DNA of 64,000 bases from RPQJ01 sp963706755. Its GTDB lineage: Bacteria; Pseudomonadota; Gammaproteobacteria; Steroidobacterales; Steroidobacteraceae. The stretch is from positions 186,001-250,000 of the forward strand of contig CAVPNH010000016.1 in the NCBI GenBank assembly GCA_963706755.1. Direction: 5' to 3'. A program made the position numbers and the translations under genes. How positions within the stretch are numbered: position 1 is the first letter of the stretch; every line of letters starts with the position of its first letter. Below are positions 26,339 through 34,831 of the stretch, piece by piece. Below the pieces are notes generated by a model. That model was not told where the DNA came from. It saw only the letters and a program-made list of their open reading frames with translations, and searched no databases.

Positions 26339-26379
26339 GGGACAGTCCCCTAAACAGGTGCCTGGCACCTATTTAGGGG
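26337..26379. repeat. REP-like element with two competing hairpins, probable bidirectional terminator
   Basis: The palindrome AGGGGAC-A-GTCCCCT (26337-26351) overlaps a longer inverted repeat: CCCCTAAA (26347-26354) pairs with TTTAGGGG (26372-26379), and inside it AGGTGCC (26356-26362) pairs with GGCACCT (26364-26370). CCCCT belongs to both, so the two hairpins exclude one another. It separates the convergent stops of the M20 and enoyl-CoA hydratase genes. Confidence 0.6.
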
Positions 26380-26383
26380 GGCG

Positions 26384-27175
26384 CTAGGCGGGCTTGCCGC
26401 CGCGGCCGGCGCCGCCGACGAATCGTCCGGCGCCCGCCGCGGAATCGCCGCTCGACAGCACCGCGAGGCCCGAGTCGAATTCCTCGCGGAGCGCCTCCGC
26501 CTGCGTCCGGCCCCACTGCTGCCGGGCCGAGCGCCGATCCGACCGAAGGCAGGCCTGCGGCAGGGCGGCGAGCTCGCGCGCGAGCGCCTCGGCCGCCTGG
26601 CGTGAATGGCCCTGCGGCACGACGCGATTCGCGAGCCCGATCGCCAGCGCCTCCCCGGCACGAACCGGGCGACCGGTCAGGATGAGGTCGAGCGCGCGGC
26701 TCTCGCCGATCAGCCGCGGCAGGCGCACCGTGCCCCCGTCGATGAGCGGCACGCCCCAGCGGCGGCAGAAGACGCCGAATACGGCGTCCTCCTCCACGAC
26801 CCGCAGGTCGCACCAGAGCGCGAGTTCCAGTCCGCCCGCCACCGCGTGACCCGCGACCGCAGCGATCACGGGCTTGCCGAGTTCCATGCGGGTCGGCCCC
26901 ATGGGCCCGAATGGGTCGTCCGCGTTGCCGGACGGACGCTGCAGGCGCGAGGGATCCCATCCTGCCGCGACGGCGCGCAGGTCGGCACCCGCGCAGAACG
27001 TGCCGCCGGAGCCCCACAGGACGATCGCGTTCACCGCGCCATCGGCGTCCAGGTCTCCGAAGGCGGTCGCCAGCGCGGCGGCCGTTGCGGGATCCACGGC
27101 GTTACGGACTTCCGGCCGATCCAGGATCACGGTGGCAATGGCCCCGTCCCGCTCGATGCGCACTTCTGCCGCCAT
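26384..27175 (-). CDS. Enoyl-CoA hydratase/isomerase (crotonase) family protein
   Basis: 263 aa. Crotonase fold with oxyanion-hole segments FCAGADLRAVA and AVAGHAVAGGLELALWCDL. The two positions that carry catalytic Glu in classic hydratases (after AGG and in the FGVFCRRWGVPLIDGG segment) read Leu-Glu and Arg-Trp-Gly, so only one acid may be present; the reaction could be hydration, isomerisation or another crotonase reaction. The ATG at 27175 has GGAGAC upstream. It stands alone, between a REP-like element and the divergent ECF sigma gene. Confidence 0.85.
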   Translation of the reverse strand: MAAEVRIERDGAIATVILDRPEVRNAVDPATAAALATAFGDLDADGAVNAIVLWGSGGTFCAGADLRAVAAGWDPSRLQRPSGNADDPFGPMGPTRMELGKPVIAAVAGHAVAGGLELALWCDLRVVEEDAVFGVFCRRWGVPLIDGGTVRLPRLIGESRALDLILTGRPVRAGEALAIGLANRVVPQGHSRQAAEALARELAALPQACLRSDRRSARQQWGRTQAEALREEFDSGLAVLSSGDSAAGAGRFVGGAGRGGKPA

Positions 27176-27312
27176 GACTGTCTCCTTCCAAACCTTTTCG
27201 CCGACCCGTGCATCTTAGTCGTCAGGAGAGTGGCGTTTCCGGCGAGAGCAGACCCCGGCCTGTGTAGGATGGCCGGACGGACGGCCGGGCTGGAATCACC
27301 GCGAGGTGCGCG

Positions 27313-27900
27313 TTGTCGGACGGGGCGGGCGAAAGCGAGTTCGAGCGCGCGAAGCGCCTCGCCGACGAGCGGCGGCTGGTCGAGGCCGCCGTGTCGGGCT
27401 CGGTGGCGGCGTTCGAGAGCCTCTACCGGCTGCACCTGGGCAGGGTCTATGGGTTGTGCCTGAGAATGACCGGACATCGCGAAATGGCTGAGGACTGCGC
27501 CCAGGAGGCCTTCATCCAGGCCTGGCGCAACCTGCCGCGTTTCCAGGCGCGCGCGAGCTTCGGCACCTGGCTGCACCGGATCGCAGTCAACGCGGTGCTC
27601 GGGCAGGCCCGGCGCCGCAGCGAACGCGTCGGGAAGGACGCCTCGATCGAGGACGAACTCGCCGACACGCTGCCCGACGGCTCGGTCGGCGACACCGGGG
27701 CGGGCATGGATGTGGAGGCGGCCATCGCCCGACTGCCCCCGGGAGCACGACACGTGCTCGTGCTGGCCGGGATCTATGGATACACGCACGAGGAGACGGC
27801 AGACATGCTCGGGGTGGCGGTCGGTACCTGCAAGGCGCAACTGCACCGAGCGCGGCAGCTGCTCGGCCAGAGGCTGGCGGAGGAGGAGGGACGACAGTGA
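27313..27900 (+). CDS. ECF-family RNA polymerase sigma factor
   Basis: 195 aa. Region 2 spans about residues 35-105 (LYRLHLGRVYGLCLRMTGH, DCAQEAFIQAWRNLPRF, SFGTWLHRIAVNAVL) and region 4 about 135-185 (LPPGARHVLVLAGIYGYTHEE, GVAVGTCKAQLHRARQLL). The best start is TTG 27313 with GAGGTG seven bases upstream; no ATG or GTG lies at the right place. The last codons overlap the next gene, which encodes a membrane protein with the expected layout of its anti-sigma factor, and a DUF4097 protein follows: probably a cell-envelope stress circuit. Confidence 0.88.
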   Translation: MSDGAGESEFERAKRLADERRLVEAAVSGSVAAFESLYRLHLGRVYGLCLRMTGHREMAEDCAQEAFIQAWRNLPRFQARASFGTWLHRIAVNAVLGQARRRSERVGKDASIEDELADTLPDGSVGDTGAGMDVEAAIARLPPGARHVLVLAGIYGYTHEETADMLGVAVGTCKAQLHRARQLLGQRLAEEEGRQ

Positions 27901-28478
27901 TGCACCCTGGACGTGAGCGTGAAATCGACGCGGCGCTGTCCTCGCTGTCGCGCGAGGTCGAGCCGGGCCGCGATCTCTGGGCAGGCATCGAGTCGAAGCT
28001 CGAGCCGCGGCCGGGCCGCCGGACGGCAGCCTGGGCCTGGCGAGCGGCCGCCGCCCTCGTCCTCGTCGCGGCGTCTTCGCTCATCACGGCCAGCCTGATG
28101 CGGCGCGAGGACGCTCCGAGCGCGCGGGTATCCGGACCCGCCGCGGCTGCAGCGGTCGTCCCTGCGGCACTCGGGCAGGCGAACGGACTGGACGCGGGCT
28201 ACCTGACGGCACGCCATCAGCTCGCGACGGACCTCGAGCAACGGCTCGCCACCATGCCCCCGTCGGCCCGGCAGAAGCTCGAGGACGACCTGGCCGAGAT
28301 GCAGCGGGCGGCCGAGAGGATCAACGCCGCGCTGGCGCGACAGCCAGGCGACCCGCTGCTCGAGGAACTGCTGCTGAGTACCTACCAGGGCGAGCTCGGC
28401 GTCCTCGCGAGCGTGAACCAGTTGACCAGCACAGGCGCCGTCGTTGCACCGGCGCGCCAGGAGAAGTTGCAGTTATGA
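27897..28478 (+). CDS. Membrane-anchored probable anti-sigma factor
   Basis: 193 aa (GTG 27897, or ATG 27900; both follow a purine-rich GGAGGAGGAGGG site). A soluble N-terminal part of about 45 residues is followed by one membrane helix (AWRAAAALVLVAASSLITASL) and a periplasmic part with an amphipathic helix (TARHQLATDLEQRLATMPPS). There is no HxxxCxxC zinc motif. I infer the anti-sigma role from topology and from the overlap with the ECF sigma gene; sequence alone does not prove it. It also overlaps the next start (ATGA). Confidence 0.65.
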   Translation: MMHPGREREIDAALSSLSREVEPGRDLWAGIESKLEPRPGRRTAAWAWRAAAALVLVAASSLITASLMRREDAPSARVSGPAAAAAVVPAALGQANGLDAGYLTARHQLATDLEQRLATMPPSARQKLEDDLAEMQRAAERINAALARQPGDPLLEELLLSTYQGELGVLASVNQLTSTGAVVAPARQEKLQL

Positions 28479-29392
28479 CGAAATCACCGACCATGCATTC
28501 GACGCGTCTTGCCTGGCTCGTGGCGGCAGCCGCGACGCTGTTCGCCGCGAGCCCCGCGTCCCAGGCCGGGACGCCGATCGACAAGCGCGCTGCCGCGGAC
28601 CCGACGGGTTCCGTGGAGGTGTCGAACGTGTCCGGGACGGTCGCCGTCACGGGCTGGGACCGCAGCGAGGTCGAGGTGACGGGCGAGCTGGGAGAGGGCA
28701 CCGAGCGCCTGGAGTTCACCACCAGTGACAAGGTCACGCGGATCAAGGTGATCCTGCCGAACCGCTCCTACCACGTGGACGACACGGATCTCGTGATCCA
28801 CGTGCCGGCCGCAAGCCGCCTGACGGTGAGCACGGTCAGTGCAGACATCAAGGTCCAGGGCGTGCAGGGCGCCCAGCGCCTGCAGTCCGTCAGCGCCGAC
28901 GTGCACACGGAGGCAGGCAGCGAGGACGTCGAGTGCAGGACCGTGAGCGGCGACGTCACCGTGGACGGGTCGGGGAAGAAAGGCATGCTCAACATCACGA
29001 CGGTCAGCGGCGACGCGACGGCCCTGCGTACGGCGGGCGAGGTCAACGCGAACACCGTGAGCGGGAACCTCGTGCTCGGCCTCGGCGAGACGACGCGCTC
29101 GCGCGTGCGCTCGACCAGCGGCGACCTCACGATGGCAATGCACATGGCGGGTGACGGCAGGCTGGACGCGGAGAGCATCTCGGGCGACGTGGGGCTCACC
29201 CTGGTGCGCGGCGTCGACGCGGAGTTCGACCTCTCGAGCTTCAGCGGGGAGATTCGCAACTGTTTCGGTCCGAAGGCCGTCTCCACCAGCGAATACGCCC
29301 CGGGCAAGGAACTGCGCTTCAGCGAAGGCGCCGGATCGGCCCGGATCCGCGTCAAGACGCTGAATGGCGACATCAGCATCTGCAGGAAGTGA
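28475..29392 (+). CDS. DUF4097 family beta-repeat protein, exported
   Basis: 305 aa. A signal peptide ends near ASPASQAG. The mature part is a run of about nine short beta repeats built on S/T-V-S-G-D-V/L (for example TVSGDVTVDG, TVSGDATAL, TSGDLTMAM, SISGDVGLTL), the mark of the DUF4097 right-handed beta-helix-like adhesin fold. Such proteins often sit with ECF sigma/anti-sigma pairs; their biochemical role is unknown. The start overlaps the anti-sigma stop, so the three genes form one coupled unit. Confidence 0.82.
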   Translation: MTKSPTMHSTRLAWLVAAAATLFAASPASQAGTPIDKRAAADPTGSVEVSNVSGTVAVTGWDRSEVEVTGELGEGTERLEFTTSDKVTRIKVILPNRSYHVDDTDLVIHVPAASRLTVSTVSADIKVQGVQGAQRLQSVSADVHTEAGSEDVECRTVSGDVTVDGSGKKGMLNITTVSGDATALRTAGEVNANTVSGNLVLGLGETTRSRVRSTSGDLTMAMHMAGDGRLDAESISGDVGLTLVRGVDAEFDLSSFSGEIRNCFGPKAVSTSEYAPGKELRFSEGAGSARIRVKTLNGDISICRK

Positions 29393-29530
29393 CGCGACGG
29401 GCTCGCGAACGCCACGAAATCGTGGACAATAGGCCGTCGACGGAACGCTGACGTCGTCGGCTTGTCTCATTGATCCTGGGCCCGCGCGGCGACCGCGCAG
29501 GTACGGGGTGTGTGACCGTCCAGGACGACC

Positions 29531-31348
29531 ATGGCCTTTTTCGCGGAACTGAAACGTCGGCGCGTGGGCAAGGTGGCGCTCGCCTATGGCGCCGTCGCCT
29601 GGGGCGTGACCGAGGCCAGCTCGGTCGTCTTCCCGGCGCTGCACGTGCCGGAATGGGCGATGACCTTCGTCGTCGTCTTCCTCCTCGTCGGATTCCCGAT
29701 TTCGATGATCCTGGCCTGGGTGTTCGACGTCGGGCCGCAGGGCATACACCGCACCGAGCCCCTGCCGCAGATGCCGCCGTCAGCGCAGGTCAGGCTCAGG
29801 GCCGCCTATGCGGTGGCGGTCATCGTGTGCATGGCGGCACTGGGCTACGTGCTCTACGAGCGCGGCCTCGGCCGCGCGCAGGCCGGCGAGCCGCGCCGCT
29901 CGGTCGCGGTGATGCCGTTCACCAACCTGAGCGGCGACCCTTCGAAGGAATACTTCAGCGACGGAATGTCCGAGGAACTCCTGAACCTGCTCGCGCGCGT
30001 GCCGGGCCTGCAGGTGGCCGCGCGCACCTCGTCCTTTGCTTACAAGGGGCGCGAGGTGGACGTCCGCGAGATCGGCCGGGAACTCGGCGTGGAGACCGTG
30101 CTCGAGGGCAGCGTGCGCCAGGCAGGCGACCAGGTTCGCATCACCGCGCAGCTCATCGACACCGAGACCGGGTTCCACCTCTGGTCGGAGACCTACGACC
30201 GAAAGCTCGCGGACATCTTCCAGGTACAGGACGAGATCGCGAAGGCGATCGTGGACAGCCTGCGTATCGAACTTGCGCCCGCCGACCAGCAGGCGACGCA
30301 GCGGCAACAGGTCCCGACGCAGAACGTCGAGGCCTACGAGCTCTACCTGCAGGGGCGAGCGATCTGGAAGCGGCGCGGCGAGGAAAACCTGAAGCACGCC
30401 ATCGAGTTCTACCAGCAGGCGATCGCGCGCGACCCAGCCTTCGCGCGCGCCCATGCGGCGCTCGCCTCGGCTTACGTCGTGCTGCCGGGATACACCGAGG
30501 ACGAACACGACCAGGAGAAGTTCTTCCAGCTCGCCGAAGCATCTGCCCGGCAGGCCCTGGCGATCGACCCGAACATCGGCGAGGCGCACGCGGTGCTCGC
30601 GCAGATCAACGCGGGCCGCGGAGACCTGATCGATGCCGAGTCGGGGTTCTTCTTCGCGAGTTCGCTCGAGCCGAACGAGCCGACGCCGCACCAGTGGTAC
30701 TCGATCCTGCTCATGCAAGTCGGGCGCCTCGATGCGGCGCTGGCGCAGGCGAAGAAGGCACAGGAGCTCGATCCGACCTCCCCGATCCTGGCCTTCAACC
30801 TCGCAAACGCGTACCTGGCGAAGGGTGACGACGACGAGGCGCTGCGCCACGCGAAACTGGCCTCGGAGCTGGGACTCGGCAGCGGGAACCACCAGGTCGA
30901 ACTCACGGTGGCCATGCGTCGCGCCCAGTGGGACGAGGCGCGGCGTCTCATCGTGCAGGAAGAAGGCCTGCCGCCGGAGCTCAAGGCCACGGCACGGGAA
31001 TTCGTAGACGCCCTGGCGGATCCGTCGAAGCGCCCGGAAATGATCGCCCGGCTGAATGCCGTGGATCCCAGGCTGCGCACGCAGTACCAGCTGATCGACG
31101 CTTACCTGCAGATCGGCGATATCGACCTGGCCTACCGACTCATGTTCGAGTCGCTCGACAAGGATCACCTCGCGTGGGTGCACGATTGGGACATTGCGGG
31201 CGCGTGGAAGCCGGAAGGCCAGGCGATGCGCGCGGATCCGCGCTTCGGGGAACTTACGCAACGCATCGGCATGCTGGACTACTGGAAGCAGTACGGCTTC
31301 CCGGACCGCTGTCGACCCGGCACGGACCGGCCGATCGTCTGCTCGTGA
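29531..31348 (+). CDS. Inner-membrane protein with TolB-like/FlgO domain and TPR repeats
   Basis: 605 aa. Three membrane segments lie in the first 120 residues (VALAYGAVAWGVTEASSVV, MTFVVVFLLVGFPISMILAW, AAYAVAVIVCMAALGYVLY). A TolB N-terminal-like domain follows (RRSVAVMPFTNLSGDPSKEY to about residue 245: IGRELGVETVLEGSVRQ, IDTETGFHLWSETYDR), then about five tetratricopeptide repeats. In many gammaproteobacteria this N-terminus comes with varied sensory or regulatory partners, sometimes adenylate cyclase or a winged helix; here it is only a TPR protein. Role unknown, probably assembly of a periplasmic complex. MutY starts on its last base. Confidence 0.78.
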   Translation: MAFFAELKRRRVGKVALAYGAVAWGVTEASSVVFPALHVPEWAMTFVVVFLLVGFPISMILAWVFDVGPQGIHRTEPLPQMPPSAQVRLRAAYAVAVIVCMAALGYVLYERGLGRAQAGEPRRSVAVMPFTNLSGDPSKEYFSDGMSEELLNLLARVPGLQVAARTSSFAYKGREVDVREIGRELGVETVLEGSVRQAGDQVRITAQLIDTETGFHLWSETYDRKLADIFQVQDEIAKAIVDSLRIELAPADQQATQRQQVPTQNVEAYELYLQGRAIWKRRGEENLKHAIEFYQQAIARDPAFARAHAALASAYVVLPGYTEDEHDQEKFFQLAEASARQALAIDPNIGEAHAVLAQINAGRGDLIDAESGFFFASSLEPNEPTPHQWYSILLMQVGRLDAALAQAKKAQELDPTSPILAFNLANAYLAKGDDDEALRHAKLASELGLGSGNHQVELTVAMRRAQWDEARRLIVQEEGLPPELKATAREFVDALADPSKRPEMIARLNAVDPRLRTQYQLIDAYLQIGDIDLAYRLMFESLDKDHLAWVHDWDIAGAWKPEGQAMRADPRFGELTQRIGMLDYWKQYGFPDRCRPGTDRPIVCS

Positions 31349-32448
31349 TGGTGGAACCGGCCGCCGCCGACCTCCCCGCAGCGGACCCGGCGCGCAGCTC
31401 GCGATTCGCGACCGCGCTGCTCGAGTGGTTCGACGCGAACGGGCGCAGGGACCTTCCCTGGCAGCTGGACCCGACGCCGTACCGCGTCTGGGTCTCGGAA
31501 ATCATGCTGCAGCAGACGCAGGTCGCGACCGCGATCCCGTACTACCGCCGGTTCATGGATCGTTTCCCTGACGTCCGCACGCTCGCAGAGGCGCGGCTCG
31601 ACGAAGTGCTGCACCTCTGGTCGGGGCTCGGCTACTACGCGCGCGCGCGGAACCTGCACCGCGCGGCGCAGGCGATCGCCGGCGAGCGTAGTGGCCGGTT
31701 TCCGGAGTCGCTCGATGAAGTCGTGCGCCTCCCGGGCGTCGGGCGCTCGACCGCGGGGGCGATCCTCGCGCTATCCCGTGGCCAGCGTCACCCGATCCTC
31801 GACGGCAACGTGAAGCGCGTGCTGTCGCGCAACTTCGGAGTCGCTGGATCGCCTGGCGAGGCTACGGTCGAGAAGGCGCTCTGGTCCATCGCCGAGGCGT
31901 GCACGCCCGGCGAGCGCGTCGCCGAGTACACCCAGGGCATCATGGACCTCGGGGCGACTATCTGCACCCGGGCGCGTCCCGCCTGCCTGCTCTGTCCCGT
32001 GTCGGTCGACTGCGTGGCGCGCAAGCGGGGAGTGCAGTCGGACCTGCCTGCGCCGCGGCCGCGCGTGCACCGGCCGAAGCGCGATGCGTGGCTCGTGGTC
32101 GCCATGCGCGGCGAACACAAGGTCCTGCTCGAGCGGCGTCCACCCTCGGGAATCTGGGGCGGCCTCTGGGGCCTGCCGGAGTTTCCGACTCGGGCGCATG
32201 CGGATCAATGGTGCCGCGAACACCTGTCCGCCGGCGCATCGCCCGTGCGGGGCGAGGTCGTCCGGCACGCATTCAGCCATTTCGACTTCGAGATGCGGCC
32301 GATGGTCGTGCGCTGCATGGGCAGGTCGCTGAACCTGCGCGAAGACGACCGCTACCGCTGGTACGACGTGCGCGAGCCGATGAAGGTCGGTCTGCCGAAG
32401 CCCATCGCCACGCTGATCGCACGCACGCAGTTGAGGGAGGGAGCATGA
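31348..32448 (+). CDS. mutY: A/G-specific adenine glycosylase MutY
   Basis: 366 aa. It removes adenine mispaired with 8-oxoguanine. Domains in order: helix-hairpin-helix glycosylase with the catalytic Glu in SEIMLQQTQV, the hairpin LPGVGRSTAGAIL, the Asp/Asn segment ILDGNVKRVLSR, and a [4Fe-4S] loop C-x6-C-x2-C-x5-C (CTRARPACLLCPVSVDC). The C-terminal NUDIX-like recognition domain starts near residue 240 (RPPSGIWGGLWGLPEF). ATG 31348 overlaps the upstream stop by one base. Its stop overlaps DUF423. In E. coli yggX follows mutY; here yggX is close by but on the other strand. Confidence 0.95.
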   Translation: MVEPAAADLPAADPARSSRFATALLEWFDANGRRDLPWQLDPTPYRVWVSEIMLQQTQVATAIPYYRRFMDRFPDVRTLAEARLDEVLHLWSGLGYYARARNLHRAAQAIAGERSGRFPESLDEVVRLPGVGRSTAGAILALSRGQRHPILDGNVKRVLSRNFGVAGSPGEATVEKALWSIAEACTPGERVAEYTQGIMDLGATICTRARPACLLCPVSVDCVARKRGVQSDLPAPRPRVHRPKRDAWLVVAMRGEHKVLLERRPPSGIWGGLWGLPEFPTRAHADQWCREHLSAGASPVRGEVVRHAFSHFDFEMRPMVVRCMGRSLNLREDDRYRWYDVREPMKVGLPKPIATLIARTQLREGA

Positions 32449-32858
32449 CCACCGGAAACGATGCATCGCAACCCTTCGCCCGACGCTGCATCGTGGCGGG
32501 ATCCATCCTGATGTTCACAGGCCTGGTCCTGGGCGCGATTGGTACGCACGTGGTCGCGGATCGCGTGTCGCCTCGAGAGCTCGCCAGCTACGAGACCGCC
32601 GTGCTGTACCAGCTGCTGCACGCGCTGGGCCTGGTGCTCCTGGGTGTCCTCGCGCGGTTGACCGACGTCACTTCGACTCTGCGCTGGGCAGCGCGCCTCA
32701 TGGGGATCGGGGTCGTGATGTTTTCGGGCTCGATCTACCTGGCGACGGCCGGCATGCCGCACTCGGTCCTCGCCGTAGCGCCCTCCGGGGGCGTGGCGCT
32801 CATGGCGTCCTGGGCGTTGCTCGCGTGGCACGCCGTCGCGCGCGGGGCGCGTGACTGA
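32445..32858 (+). CDS. DUF423 family membrane protein
   Basis: 137 aa, four predicted membrane helices. The family features are GAIGTHVV near residue 32, the tract YETAVLYQLLHALGLVLLG, and FSGSIYLATAG. DUF423 (YgdD) proteins are small inner-membrane proteins of unknown function. It overlaps mutY (ATGA) and is convergent with yggX, whose stop is 29 bases away. Confidence 0.82.
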   Translation: MTTGNDASQPFARRCIVAGSILMFTGLVLGAIGTHVVADRVSPRELASYETAVLYQLLHALGLVLLGVLARLTDVTSTLRWAARLMGIGVVMFSGSIYLATAGMPHSVLAVAPSGGVALMASWALLAWHAVARGARD

Positions 32859-32886
32859 GGTGGCCGCCGGCGCGGCTGCGGGCGCC

Positions 32887-33159
32887 TCATGCGCCCGGCT
32901 CGACGAATCCTTCGGGCGCCTGCGAACCCGTGCCGAACAGGAACTTCTCCATTTCCTCGAGCAGGAACTTGCGCGCCTTGGGCTCGATCGGCGAGAGCCG
33001 GTATTCGTTGATCAGTATGGTCTGGTGGCGGACCCAGCCCTGCCAGGCTTCCTTCGATATGCCCTCGAAGATGCGCTGCCCGAGCGGGCCGGGGTAGGGG
33101 AGACGGTCGAGGCCCTCGGCTTCGCGCTTGAGGTGCAGGCAATAGACGGTCCGCGGCAT
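32887..33159 (-). CDS. yggX: Probable Fe(II)-trafficking protein YggX
   Basis: 90 aa, complete. The family signature is seen in VYCLHLKREAEGLDRLPYPG, ISKEAWQGWVRHQTILINEY and LEEMEKFLFG. In place of the usual Cys at position 7 (RTVxC) it keeps Cys7, linked with protection of Fe-S enzymes from oxidation. YggX supports repair or maturation of [4Fe-4S] enzymes such as MutY in the cytosol, and it is convergent with the mutY operon here. It follows rraA after 15 bases on the minus strand, and is the last gene of the hsp20-rraA-yggX run. Confidence 0.92.
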   Translation of the reverse strand: MPRTVYCLHLKREAEGLDRLPYPGPLGQRIFEGISKEAWQGWVRHQTILINEYRLSPIEPKARKFLLEEMEKFLFGTGSQAPEGFVEPGA

Positions 33160-33173
33160 GGGCGTTCCTCAGT

Positions 33174-33659
33174 TCAGTCGAGCGGGCCGCGGGAGACGAT
33201 GACGCCGTCTTCGTCGGCGTAGACGAAGTCCCCGGGACGGAAGCTCACGCCCGCGAAGTGCACCGGCACGTCACGTTCGCCTTCGCCACGCTTCTCGCTC
33301 CGGAGCGGCATCGTGCCGAGCGCGCGGATGCCGAGATCCAGCCGGGCGAGTTCCGCCGAGTCGCGGATGCAGCCGTGGATGATGATGCCGGCCCAGCCGT
33401 TCCTCACTGCCGCGCCGCCGAGATTGCCGCCGAACAGCGCGCGGCGCCGCGAACCGCCGCCGTCCACGACCAGCACGCGCCCGGCGCCCGGGCTCTCGAC
33501 GGCTTCCTTCACGCGCGAGTTGTCATCGAAGCAGCGCACGGTGCTGACGGGGCCGCCGAAGGCGCGGCGGCCGCCGTACGTCTGGAACACGGGCTCGCAG
33601 GCGTGTACCGCGTCGGGGTGGGTGTCGCAGAGGTCAGCCGTAGCCTTGGAGAAGGTCAT
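33174..33659 (-). CDS. rraA: RraA family protein (ribonuclease E activity regulator / HMG aldolase type)
   Basis: 161 aa, usual length. The family signature is GGRRAFGGPVSTVRCFDDN, with the GGNLGGAAVRNGWAGIIIHG core and GCIRDSAEL. E. coli RraA binds and inhibits RNase E; other members with the same core act as 4-hydroxy-4-methyl-2-oxoglutarate aldolases, for which the Arg/Asp of CIRD is needed. The two cannot be separated here. It lies between hsp20 and yggX on the same strand, 15 bases before yggX. Confidence 0.88.
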   Translation of the reverse strand: MTFSKATADLCDTHPDAVHACEPVFQTYGGRRAFGGPVSTVRCFDDNSRVKEAVESPGAGRVLVVDGGGSRRRALFGGNLGGAAVRNGWAGIIIHGCIRDSAELARLDLGIRALGTMPLRSEKRGEGERDVPVHFAGVSFRPGDFVYADEDGVIVSRGPLD

Positions 33660-33708
33660 TGAAAGAATCCGCGTGGGATGGCCACGCGGATTATAGGGCG
33701 CGACTCCG

Positions 33709-34152
33709 TCACTGCACCTGTATCTGCCGGGGCTCGGGCTGGACGACCTTGTGCTTCGGGATGTGGATCGTGACGACCCCTTCGCGGCTCTCCGCACGGA
33801 TACCCTGGTCGTCCGCATCCTCGGGCAGCGCGAACCGGCGCGCGAACGCGCCGAACTGCCGCTCCACGCGATGCAAGCGCTCGCCATCGTCGCGCTTCTC
33901 CTGGCGGCGCTCGCCGGACAGGGTCAGCACTCCGTCCTGCACCGTGAGGCTCAGGTCCTCCTTGCGGACCTCCGGAATCTCGGCCTTGATCAGGTACTCG
34001 CCCTCGGTCTCGCTCACGTCGGCGGGCGGAGCCCAGTCGAGCGACGGCCTGCCCCCGGGCGCATTGCGCGGCAGGCGGCGGAAGGCGTCGGCGAAAAAAC
34101 GATCGAAGACGTCGTCCACGTCCCTGAACGGTTCCCACTTGATCACGCGCAT
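33709..34152 (-). CDS. Small heat-shock protein Hsp20
   Basis: 147 aa. The alpha-crystallin domain runs from about residue 45 to 135 (YLIKAEIPEVRKEDLSLTV, GVLTLSGERRQEK, FGAFARRFALPEDAD, GVVTIHIPK). The C-terminal I-x-I/V anchor is QIQV. Hsp20 oligomers hold unfolding proteins for refolding. ATG 34152 is chosen for the AGGAGG just upstream; an earlier ATG lacks one. It is 50 bases before rraA. Confidence 0.9.
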   Translation of the reverse strand: MRVIKWEPFRDVDDVFDRFFADAFRRLPRNAPGGRPSLDWAPPADVSETEGEYLIKAEIPEVRKEDLSLTVQDGVLTLSGERRQEKRDDGERLHRVERQFGAFARRFALPEDADDQGIRAESREGVVTIHIPKHKVVQPEPRQIQVQ

Positions 34153-34286
34153 GGCTCTTGCCTCCTGGATTCGGCGGGACTGCGACTGCAATCCCTGCAC
34201 GCAGCCCTAGATAGGAACCGTCGGAGGACTTTCAAGGGGCGGCGGACGGGCTGGCAACCGGTGGTCCTGAGGGGAGGACAGCGCCC

Positions 34287-34325
34287 GAAAAGAGAACGGC
34301 GCAGCCGGTGACCCGGATGCGCCGT
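34287..34325 (-). terminator. Rho-independent terminator downstream of the HiPIP gene
   Basis: Read on the minus strand, ACGGCGCA (34325-34318) pairs perfectly with TGCGCCGT (34303-34296) around a GC-rich loop, and TCTCTTTTC follows directly. It lies 26 bases after the HiPIP stop (34351), so HiPIP is probably transcribed alone, before the hsp20 operon. Confidence 0.6.
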
Positions 34326-34350
34326 CCCGATGCCAGCAAGGCGTGAGCGA

Positions 34351-34683
34351 TTACGCGCGCTTCACGTAGACCTTGCACCAGCCGTTCGCGGAAACCATGC
34401 GGCCGGCAAAGATGTTGCACGCGACCATGGCGTCCCCGGCCTTTGCGGAGGGCGCCTGCAGGCAGTTGGCGCACTGCTGGCCCGCCTTGTAGTTCGGGTT
34501 CGTCTTGGCGTCCACCTTGGTCGCATCCGCGACATAGCCCAGGCTCTTGGCCTGTGGCTCGTTCGGGTCGACGGGACCCGCGGCAGCCTCGGCGCGGCCG
34601 AGCAGCGCAGTGACCGGCACCGCGGCGACGCCCAGTAGTGCACCCTTCAGTAACGTGCGCCTCGGGTAGATCTTCTCGGACAT
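34351..34683 (-). CDS. hip: High-potential iron-sulfur protein (HiPIP)
   Basis: 110 aa. A twin-arginine signal (YPRRTLLKGALLG, Arg8-Arg9) is expected because HiPIPs are exported with their [4Fe-4S] cluster already in place. The ligands are Cys71, Cys74, Cys89 and Cys103, with C-x2-C spacing and the GWC motif of the fold. HiPIP is a periplasmic one-electron carrier that can replace cytochrome c between a bc1 complex and terminal oxidases. The haem-copper operon a few kilobases upstream needs such a donor; that partner is inference. ATG 34683 with a GGAGAA site. A Fur-like box lies in the gap before the divergent gene. Confidence 0.92.
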   Translation of the reverse strand: MSEKIYPRRTLLKGALLGVAAVPVTALLGRAEAAAGPVDPNEPQAKSLGYVADATKVDAKTNPNYKAGQQCANCLQAPSAKAGDAMVACNIFAGRMVSANGWCKVYVKRA

Positions 34684-34831
34684 GGTCGTGTTCTCCTGAC
34701 GGTTACGATTCGGATGCGGGTGGCGCCGACGGTTCGGCAGCCATCAGGTCACCGCTGGCGGGATTCTACGCGTTCACCCCCGCTTCGACACTTGGCGCCG
34801 GCCGACGTTCCGCGGGCGCGGCGCCGACTTC

